The notes beneath the pieces were generated by a model that was given only the letters and a program-made list of their open reading frames with translations, searched no databases and was not told the DNA's origin. DNA of 8,231 nt, taken from Eggerthellaceae bacterium (GTDB taxonomy: Bacteria; Actinomycetota; Coriobacteriia; Coriobacteriales; Eggerthellaceae). The position numbers and the translations under genes are program-made. The DNA lies in the NCBI GenBank assembly GCA_003452695.1, contig DMNP01000149.1, positions 1 to 8,231 on the forward strand, in the 5' to 3' direction. The number at the start of each line of letters is the position of its first letter. Position 1 is the first letter of the stretch. Positions 1-4,938 of the stretch are shown here, piece after piece.

Positions 1-7
1 AACGAGA

Positions 8-70
8 CAACGGGGACGGAGGGTGTCTTCTTTTGGAATGGGAAGAAGACAACACCCTCCGTCCCCGTTG
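8..70. repeat. Long imperfect palindrome (REP/RAYT-like hairpin)
   Basis: Positions 8-26 pair perfectly with 52-70 (19 bp). After a 3-base bulge (49-51), 27-32 pair with 43-48 (6 bp), leaving a 10-base loop (33-42). The arm begins CAACGGGGACGGAGGGTGT. I recall GGGGACGG(A/G)GGGTGTC-like palindromes as dispersed elements linked to REP-associated tyrosine transposases in several phyla, so a mobile repeat is likely; that part is memory, not a search. It lies 10 bases beyond the stop of the minus-strand zinc-ribbon gene and could also end that transcript, but no clear U-run follows on the minus strand. No transposase gene lies in the window. Confidence 0.75.
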
Positions 71-79
71 CCTTCCTTG

Positions 80-799
80 CTAGTCCACGACGAGCAGGCG
101 CTTGCAGGCCGGGCAGGTGCCGAGCGGGGCTTGGGCCTTCAGCTCGATGAGGCGCCCGCCGGCGATGGCGGTGCGGCAAACTCCGCACGTGTCTTCCACG
201 AGCCGTCCGATGCCCACGCCCCCGTGCGCCTTCGCAGATTTGGCATAGAGCGTCATCAGTTCGGCGGGAACGCTGGCCTGCAGGTGCTCGCGTTGGTCGC
301 CGAGGTCCTTTATCTGGTCGATAAGGGCGTTGTCCTCGCCTTCGAAGTCGGCCCGCAGGCGCGCCTCTTCCGCTTCGGACGCATCGATCGCGCCCTCCAG
401 CTGCTTGCGGATGCCGCTTATCTTGTCGCTCTGCTCGGTCAGCTCCAGTATCTTTGCGGCCAGTTCCTCGCGGCGCTTCGCCGCGCCGGCCATTTCCTTG
501 GAATGCGATTCCACCTTGCGATAGTCAGATCCCGACGCGTCGATTATCTCCTGCGCGCGCGCCTGCTTTTCGGCGAGCAGACGGTCCTCGTCCTCGACGA
601 TGGTCATTTCGGCATCCGCACGTTTCTGCAGCGCGATTACCTGCTCCAGCTTTTCCCGGATTTCATCCCGCTTCTTGCGCAGGCGCATGACCTCGATGCG
701 CTGCGGAAGCTCCGCGCGCTTCTTCTTGGCCTGCATGACCGACAGGTCGATGTGCTGAATTTCCAACAGTGTTACAAGGTCGTCGGTCTCGGCAAACAT
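80..799 (-). CDS. Coiled-coil C4-type zinc-ribbon protein (DUF164 / zf-RING_7 family)
   Basis: A 239-residue protein in two parts. Residues about 5-185 are rich in Glu, Lys, Arg, Ala and Leu with heptad-like spacing and no membrane segment, so a long helical hairpin or coiled coil is expected. The last ~40 residues hold two CxxC pairs (CGVC and CPAC, about 20 residues apart), a C4 zinc ribbon. This matches the family containing Helicobacter HP0958 (FlgZ), where the coiled coil and ribbon bind RNA and protein partners; the role outside flagellated bacteria is not settled, so no function is assigned. The start at 799 (MFAETDD...) is chosen over an in-frame ATG at 829 because GGGAGGTG lies 5 bases upstream of it. 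The gene stands alone, 222 bases downstream of the cysteine desulfurase stop and separated from it by several inverted repeats. It is probably cytoplasmic. Confidence 0.88.
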   Translation of the reverse strand: MFAETDDLVTLLEIQHIDLSVMQAKKKRAELPQRIEVMRLRKKRDEIREKLEQVIALQKRADAEMTIVEDEDRLLAEKQARAQEIIDASGSDYRKVESHSKEMAGAAKRREELAAKILELTEQSDKISGIRKQLEGAIDASEAEEARLRADFEGEDNALIDQIKDLGDQREHLQASVPAELMTLYAKSAKAHGGVGIGRLVEDTCGVCRTAIAGGRLIELKAQAPLGTCPACKRLLVVD

Positions 800-804
800 G
801 AACG

Positions 805-812
805 CACCTCCC
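805..812 (-). promoter_or_regulatory. Ribosome binding site fixing the zinc-ribbon start
   Basis: The minus strand reads GGGAGGTG, then CGTTC, then ATG at 799. The strong match and 5-base spacing fix the start. The upstream ATG at 829 has no such site, and the in-frame ATG of that longer version lies inside the putative promoter region. Confidence 0.75.
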
Positions 813-831
813 ATGGATTTGACTTGCAATT

Positions 832-837
832 ATTGTA
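832..837 (-). promoter_or_regulatory. Candidate -10 element for the zinc-ribbon gene
   Basis: The minus strand reads TACAAT in a local AT-rich patch (819-838), the only one in this GC-rich gap. Transcription would start about 25 bases before the ATG at 799. No good -35 hexamer is seen 16-18 bases further upstream, so the call rests on the -10 and the base composition. Confidence 0.3.
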
Positions 838-869
838 ACGCATGAAGCGTTATTGCTGGAAGGGCGTTT

Positions 870-883
870 CGCTTGCACAAGCG
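870..883. other. Short palindrome upstream of the zinc-ribbon gene
   Basis: CGCTTG-CA-CAAGCG is a perfect 6+6 inverted repeat with a 2-base centre. TTTC just outside (867-870) is mirrored by GAAA (887-890). It lies about 33 bases upstream of the candidate -10 of the minus-strand gene, a reasonable place for a dimeric regulator, but it could be part of the preceding transcript's end structure. No known operator is recognised. Confidence 0.35.
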
Positions 884-900
884 CGAGAAATTGAGAAACG

Positions 901-945
901 GTTACCATCCCCGGCCCGGCCGGCGGCGGGGGCGGGGATGGTGAC
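901..945 (-). terminator. GC-rich hairpin, probable terminator after the cysteine desulfurase
   Basis: Positions 901-913 pair with 933-945 (13 bp including one G-T), with further G-C pairing possible inside. On the minus strand the stem is followed by CGTTTCTCAATTTCTCG, which is U-rich in patches without being a clean U-run. It sits 77 bases past the stop of the cysteine desulfurase and before the zinc-ribbon gene's own candidate promoter, so it plausibly separates two transcription units. The core of this hairpin carries a repeat shared with the plsY-gpsA gap. Confidence 0.45.
912..936 (+). repeat. GC-rich 25-base repeat, copy 1
   Basis: This stretch (starting CGGCCCGGCCGGCGGC) matches 6992-7016 at 24 of 25 positions in the same orientation; the only difference is G at 925 against A at 7005. 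Its first 9 bases recur at 7140-7148. In addition, CCGGCCCGGC at 911-920 is inverted at 968-977. Both longer copies are intergenic. It may be a small dispersed element or a shared terminator-like motif. Confidence 0.5.
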
Positions 946-997
946 GAGAAATGGATTGCTTTTCACCGCCGGGCCGGAGAGGCAACCTTTCCGAGCG

Positions 998-1022
998 AAG
1001 CATTGCTCCTGAGGCAGTGCTT
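998..1022 (-). other. Hairpin abutting the cysteine desulfurase stop codon
   Basis: Positions 998-1006 pair with 1014-1022 (9 bp, one mismatch) around a 7-base loop. On the minus strand the stem begins at the last base of the TGA stop. It is not followed by a U-run, so it is more likely an mRNA 3'-end structure than a terminator by itself; the stronger stem at 901-945 lies further on. Confidence 0.3.
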
Positions 1023-2233
1023 CACTTCGCGATGCAGGCGGCGAGGGCCTCGGCGAAGCGGCTTACGTCGTCTTCGGTGGTGAAATGGCCGATGGATATG
1101 CGTAGGGCGCCATAGGCCTCGTCGCCCGACACGCCGAGGGCGCGCAGCACATGGCTCGGCTCCAGGGAATGCGACGAGCAGGCCGACCCGCCCGACACGC
1201 CGAAGCCCGCCAGGTCCAGGCGCAACACGAGCGTCTCGCTTTCGTAGCCATCGACCAGCACGTGCACGATGTTGGGCAGGTATGCGCGTGAATCCGGGTC
1301 GACCGCCACCGTGGCGCGCACGCCGGGCACTGCGGCCAGGGTCGCGTACAGCTTGTCGCGCAGCATGCGCTGGCGCGCCGACTCGGCATCCTCCCGCGCA
1401 ACGGCCGCCTGCAGGGCCGCGGCGAAGCCCGCGATGCCCGCCACGTTCTGGGTGGTGGAACGCCTGCCCTCTTCCTGGCCGCCGCCGAGCAGCTGGGCCT
1501 CGAAGGGCGTGCGGGCCTTCAGGTACAGCGCGCCCACGCCTTTGGGCCCGCAGATCTTGTGCGCCGAAAACGATGCGGCATCCACGCCCAGGTCGGCCAG
1601 CGAAAAGGGCATCTTGCCCACCGCCTGCGTGGCGTCGGTGTGGAACAGTGCGCCGGCTTCGTGCGCGCAGCGCGCCAGGTCGGCGATTGGCTGGATGGCG
1701 CCCACCTCGCTGTTGGCCATCTGCACCGACACGAGCACCGTGCGCCCGTCGGCGCCAAGCGCCTCTTCCAATGCCGCCGCGCTTACGAAACCGCGCCGGT
1801 CGGGCTTCAGGAACACCACGTCGAAGCCTTCCGCGCGCAGGCGCTCCGCCGGGCGGGTGACGGCCTCGTGCTCGAGCTGCGTCGTGACGATACGGCCCGA
1901 GAAGTCCTTGCCGCGCCGCTTGCGCTCGCGCGCCTGCACGGCGCGGGCGATGCCGCAGAGGGCCGCATTGTCGGCCTCGGTGGCACCCGCGGTGAACACG
2001 ATTTCGTTCGGGCGCGATGCACCCAGGTCGCGCGCTATCTGGCGGCGCGCAAGCTCCAAGGCTTCGAAGGCCGCCCGCCCCGGGGCGTGCAGCGAGTTCG
2101 CGTTCATGTTCAGCGAAAGGCTGGCAAGCCCCGGTTCCAGATACGGCCGCATGGCCGCTGCCGCCTCTTCGCAAAGCGGGGCCGTGGCGGCCCAGTCCAG
2201 GTACACGTAGCCTTCGGGCACCTGCACCGTCAT
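1022..2233 (-). CDS. Cysteine desulfurase (NifS/IscS-type, class V aminotransferase fold)
   Basis: A 403-residue PLP enzyme expected to convert L-cysteine to L-alanine and pass the persulfide sulfur to Fe-S cluster or tRNA/cofactor thiolation acceptors in the cytoplasm. Visible motifs, in order: TAGATEADNA (81-90), His in EHEA (122), HTDATQAVGK (198-207, with the PLP-contacting Asp200 and Gln203), FSAHKICGPKGVG (222-234) with Lys226 as the Schiff-base lysine, GGGQEEGRRSTTQN (250-263), and GSACSSHSLEPSHVLRALG with catalytic Cys352. The length fits the IscS/NifS group. The family usually has RRSGTxN where this has RRSTTQN. The start ATG at 2233 overlaps the rpe stop as ATGA, so translation is probably coupled to rpe. 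No iscU, sufU or mnmA lies beside it, so the specific sulfur acceptor cannot be told and no symbol is given. Confidence 0.93.
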   Translation of the reverse strand: MTVQVPEGYVYLDWAATAPLCEEAAAAMRPYLEPGLASLSLNMNANSLHAPGRAAFEALELARRQIARDLGASRPNEIVFTAGATEADNAALCGIARAVQARERKRRGKDFSGRIVTTQLEHEAVTRPAERLRAEGFDVVFLKPDRRGFVSAAALEEALGADGRTVLVSVQMANSEVGAIQPIADLARCAHEAGALFHTDATQAVGKMPFSLADLGVDAASFSAHKICGPKGVGALYLKARTPFEAQLLGGGQEEGRRSTTQNVAGIAGFAAALQAAVAREDAESARQRMLRDKLYATLAAVPGVRATVAVDPDSRAYLPNIVHVLVDGYESETLVLRLDLAGFGVSGGSACSSHSLEPSHVLRALGVSGDEAYGALRISIGHFTTEDDVSRFAEALAACIAK

Positions 2234-2940
2234 CGCAACGCACCCGCCTGAATCGCCGCCAGCCGGGCGCGGTCGCCGGCGGCGGCGATGTCTGCAATGG
2301 CCCGCTTCGGGTCGTCGGCCGCATACACGGCGTTGCCGCACACGACCACATCGGCGCCCGCCGCGCACACGCGCTCGACGGTTGCCGGCCCTATGCCGCC
2401 ATCCACCTCGACGAGCAGCGCGTCGTTTCCCGCCTCGCGCGCCATGGCGACCACGCGCGCCACCTTGTCCTCGCTGCCCTCGATGTAGCCCTGGCCCGAG
2501 AATCCCGGTTCCACGGACATGACCAGCACCATGTCCAGGCTGCCGACGACCCCCGCAAGCACGTCCACGGGCGTCTGGGGCTTGCAGGCGACGCAGGCCC
2601 GTGCTCCCCCTTCGTGAATGAGCGCGACCGCGCGGTCCAGCCACTGGCCTTCCAGCGTCTCGGCGTGCACGGTTATCAGATCGGCGCCCGCCTGGATGAA
2701 CCAGGGCAGCTGCTCGAGCGGGTTGGCTATCATCAGGTGCACGTCCAGCGGAAGCTGCGTGATGCGCTTCAGCTGCTTCACGTGCGGCACGCCGATGGTC
2801 AGGTTCGGCACGAAATGCCCGTCCATCACGTCCACGTGCACGAAGCCGGCACCGCCTTCCTCTATCGTGCGTATGTCGCGCTGCAGGTTCATGAAGTCCG
2901 CCGACAGGATGGACGGCGCTACCTTTACCGGTTGAAACAT
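2230..2940 (-). CDS. rpe: Ribulose-phosphate 3-epimerase
   Basis: A 236-residue TIM-barrel enzyme that interconverts D-ribulose 5-phosphate and D-xylulose 5-phosphate in the pentose phosphate pathway. The sequence shows APSILSADF (8-16, Ser10), HVDVMDGHFVPNLTIG (35-50) with metal ligands His35 and Asp37, DVHLM (66-70) with His68, the phosphate-loop segment MSVEPGFSGQ (141-150), and VDGGI (179-183) with catalytic Asp180. All expected active-site residues are present and the length is usual. The start at 2940 follows a GAGGGAG stretch on the minus strand; the in-frame extension upstream (to 3054) has no family similarity and would cover the divergent promoters. It is the first gene of a two-gene unit with the cysteine desulfurase, overlapping it by 4 bases. 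Confidence 0.96.
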   Translation of the reverse strand: MFQPVKVAPSILSADFMNLQRDIRTIEEGGAGFVHVDVMDGHFVPNLTIGVPHVKQLKRITQLPLDVHLMIANPLEQLPWFIQAGADLITVHAETLEGQWLDRAVALIHEGGARACVACKPQTPVDVLAGVVGSLDMVLVMSVEPGFSGQGYIEGSEDKVARVVAMAREAGNDALLVEVDGGIGPATVERVCAAGADVVVCGNAVYAADDPKRAIADIAAAGDRARLAAIQAGALR

Positions 2941-2963
2941 GGCTCCCTCTCGTTCGTGGCTCC

Positions 2964-2992
2964 TTTCCGCCATTCTAGCGCAATCGTATAAT
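2964..2992 (+). promoter_or_regulatory. Sigma-70-type promoter for the rightward operon
   Basis: A perfect -10 TATAAT at 2987-2992 is preceded, at exactly 17 bases, by TTTCCG (2964-2969; 3 of 6 to TTGACA). Transcription would begin near 2999, giving about a 49-base leader before the ATG at 3048. It would drive the ogt-like gene and, through close spacing, DUF512, der and plsY. Confidence 0.6.
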
Positions 2993-3000
2993 GGGAGAAA
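2972..3000 (-). promoter_or_regulatory. rpe: Candidate promoter for rpe
   Basis: On the minus strand, TAGAAT (2977-2972; 5 of 6 to TATAAT) lies 17 bases downstream of TTTCTC (3000-2995), which is a poor -35. The leader would be about 25 bases. The -10 lies inside the spacer of the opposing plus-strand promoter, so the two would compete for polymerase. Confidence 0.4.
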
Positions 3001-3036
3001 CAACATGCCGGCTTGGCCGCGAAAAGGAACGAGAAA

Positions 3037-3042
3037 GGGAGG
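3037..3042 (+). promoter_or_regulatory. Ribosome binding site fixing the Ogt-like start
   Basis: GGGAGG lies 5 bases before ATG 3048. The other in-frame ATG, at 2991, overlaps the -10 hexamer and so would be upstream of the predicted transcription start. Confidence 0.7.
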
Positions 3043-3047
3043 CAGGC

Positions 3048-3512
3048 ATGGCACGGGAAGCGGAAACCTCCTACTTCACCTATCCGACCGCACATGGGCC
3101 CATCACGATAAGCGCGAGCGCGCGGGGCGTCACTTCGGTCACGTTCGGCGAGGAGCCGGGTTCCGGGCGATGCGCGGCAACCGACGCCACGAACCGCGCG
3201 GCTACGCAGATTCAGGAGTACCTGGCGGGCAAGCGCCAGTCCTTCGACGTGCCGCTCGACGCGAACGGCAGCGCCTTCCAGCAGGCCGTCTGGGCAGAGG
3301 TGAGCGCCGTGCCCTACGGCACCACCTGCACCGCCGCGGACATCGCCCAGGCCATCGGCAAACCGGGCGCCCACCGCGCCGTCGGCACCGCCATCCGCAG
3401 GAACCCCGTGCCCATCCTCGTGCCCACCCACCGCGTGGACCTGCCCAACGCCACGGGGCGGACCGCGAAGATATTCCGGGCGCTGCGCGCGCTCGAGCAG
3501 GACAGGCGCTAA
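3048..3512 (+). CDS. Ogt/MGMT-like DNA alkyltransferase homologue lacking the acceptor cysteine
   Basis: A 154-residue protein with the two-domain plan of Ogt-type O6-alkylguanine-DNA alkyltransferases: an N-terminal domain (about 8-70; HGPITISASARGVTSVTF) and a C-terminal DNA-binding domain (75-152; AFQQAVWAEVSAVPYGTT, HRAVGTAIRRNPVPILVP). The signature PCHRV reads PTHRV here, with Thr127 (codon ACC) in place of the alkyl-accepting Cys. The helix-turn-helix Tyr that rotates the nucleotide (the SYG/HYG position) is Ala96, and the GYAGG-like loop after HRV is lost, leaving TGRTAK. The Arg finger region and Asn hinge (RRNP, 117-120) are kept. Known alkyltransferase-like (ATL) proteins also lack the Cys but carry Trp or Ala and usually lack the N-terminal domain. 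It therefore probably cannot repair by alkyl transfer; an ATL-like lesion-binding or regulatory role is a guess. It is first in the operon, 3 bases before the DUF512 gene. Confidence 0.85.
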   Translation: MAREAETSYFTYPTAHGPITISASARGVTSVTFGEEPGSGRCAATDATNRAATQIQEYLAGKRQSFDVPLDANGSAFQQAVWAEVSAVPYGTTCTAADIAQAIGKPGAHRAVGTAIRRNPVPILVPTHRVDLPNATGRTAKIFRALRALEQDRR

Positions 3513-3515
3513 GCC

Positions 3516-4925
3516 ATGGAACCGAGGCCCGCATACCCCGGAAGCGACATCGCCCGTGCGGCCGGCGCCGCCGACGTGCAGTTCCCGCGCGCGCCCATCT
3601 GCGCCGTGGCGCCCGATTCGCCCGCCGACGACGCGGGCTTCGAACCGGGCTGTTTCCTTACCTCGGTGGACGGGCAACCGCTGCGCGACATCATCGACTG
3701 GCGCTGGAAATCGAGCGACCTGGCCATCGAGGTGGGCTACATCGACCTGGACGGCGAAGCGGGCGAAGTGCAGCTTTTCCGCGACCCCGGCGAGGACTGG
3801 GGCTTCGAATTCGACGGGCTCGTGTTCGACGGCGTGAAGCAATGCCGCAACGCGTGCACGTTCTGCTTCATGCGCCAACTGCCCCGCGGCATGCGCTCCT
3901 CGCTGTACCTGCGCGACGACGATTTCCGCCTGAGCTTTCTCGTGGGCACCTTCGTCACGTTGACCAACCTGAACGCAGAAGACGAGCGCCGCATCGTCGA
4001 GCAGCGCATATCGCCGCTGCGGGTGTCGTTGCAGGCAAGCGACCCGGCAGTGCGCGCGCGCCTGATAGGCAGGCACGCCCAGCACGGCATCGACGCGCTG
4101 GAGCGCCTGCTGTCCGCGGGCATCCAGTTCCATGCGCAGGTCGTGCTCGTGCCCGGAGAAAACGACGGCGATGCGCTGGTCGACACGCTGGAATGGGCCT
4201 GGCAGCGCCCGGGCATCCTGGAAGTGGGCATCGTGCCGCTCGGGTTCACGCGCCACCAGGACGCGTTCGCGCGCAGCTTCAACGATGCGAGCGCCTCGCG
4301 CGACGTGCTCGACGCCGTGGCGCCGTTCCAGGAACGCGGCCTGCGCGAACGGCAGCGCCCCTGGGTGCACGCAGCCGACGAGTTCTACCGCAACGCCTGG
4401 CCCCAGGACCTGCTGCAACACGTGCCGCCCGCCCCGTTCTACGGGGATTTCGGCATGTTCGAGGACGGCATCGGCATCATCCGGTCCACCGTGGACGACT
4501 GGCGCCGCGCAAGCCGCTCCGGGGCCATCCGGGCATGCGCTGCCGCCCTGCGCAGCAGCGCCACGGTGGCGTACCTGGTGTCGGGCCTTGCGCAACGCGA
4601 GTACCTGGACGCGCTCGTGGAAGAGTCGGGCATCGCCGACTGCTTCCGCCCGCTGTACGTGCGCAACGACTACTTCGGCGGCAACGTGGACGTGACCGGC
4701 CTGCTGACGGGCACAGACATCGCCCGCGCCGTGCGCCGCACGGTCGAAGGCGCACGGCATGAGGCCCTTTTCGCGGTGCTGCGGGTCGTCTTCAACGACG
4801 ACGGGCTGACGCTCGACGACATGCTTCTGGAAGATGTGGAGAGGGCCGCAGGGCATCCCCTGCGCGTGGTATCCTGTAGTCCCCTGGAATACTTCGACGA
4901 TATCGCCGCGCTTGTGCGCGCGTAG
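3516..4925 (+). CDS. Radical SAM protein with PDZ and DUF512 domains
   Basis: A 469-residue protein. Residues about 27-65 resemble a PDZ domain (APICAVAPDSPADDAGFEPG, then DGQPLRDIIDW). The radical-SAM cluster motif CxxxCxxC is C110, C114, C117 (QCRNACTFCFM), implying a 4Fe-4S cluster and S-adenosylmethionine cleavage. Family-typical stretches follow: ISPLRVSLQASDPAVR, VLVPGENDGDAL and, near the end, NDYFGGNVDVTGLLTG from DUF512. The substrate and product of this family are not known to me. There is no signal peptide or membrane segment. The start at 3516 lies 3 bases after the previous stop with only a weak Shine-Dalgarno, suggesting translational coupling to the ogt-like gene. Der begins 13 bases downstream; this DUF512-der pairing is familiar in Gram-positive genomes, which hints at, but does not prove, a link to ribosome or RNA maturation. 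Confidence 0.92.
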   Translation: MEPRPAYPGSDIARAAGAADVQFPRAPICAVAPDSPADDAGFEPGCFLTSVDGQPLRDIIDWRWKSSDLAIEVGYIDLDGEAGEVQLFRDPGEDWGFEFDGLVFDGVKQCRNACTFCFMRQLPRGMRSSLYLRDDDFRLSFLVGTFVTLTNLNAEDERRIVEQRISPLRVSLQASDPAVRARLIGRHAQHGIDALERLLSAGIQFHAQVVLVPGENDGDALVDTLEWAWQRPGILEVGIVPLGFTRHQDAFARSFNDASASRDVLDAVAPFQERGLRERQRPWVHAADEFYRNAWPQDLLQHVPPAPFYGDFGMFEDGIGIIRSTVDDWRRASRSGAIRACAAALRSSATVAYLVSGLAQREYLDALVEESGIADCFRPLYVRNDYFGGNVDVTGLLTGTDIARAVRRTVEGARHEALFAVLRVVFNDDGLTLDDMLLEDVERAAGHPLRVVSCSPLEYFDDIAALVRA

Positions 4926-4938
4926 GTAAGGAACCAAC

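Noticed and set aside
23..838. A 271-codon plus-strand frame at the left edge
   Set aside because: It starts inside the palindrome and runs antisense to the zinc-ribbon gene, which has both CxxC pairs and a strong RBS.
2234..2644. N-terminal extension of the cysteine desulfurase upstream of 2233
   Set aside because: The extension is Arg/Gly-rich low-complexity and overlaps rpe in another frame. The family N-terminus (YLDWAATAP) begins right after the ATG at 2233.
2991..3047. Longer Ogt-like start at 2991
   Set aside because: That ATG overlaps the -10 TATAAT and would precede the predicted transcript start, while ATG 3048 has GGGAGG at 5 bases.
3048..3512. Calling the Ogt-like gene a pseudogene
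   Set aside because: There is no frameshift or internal stop, its RBS and promoter are intact and the fold motifs around the altered site are kept. Loss of the Cys alone does not make it a broken gene, as ATL proteins show.
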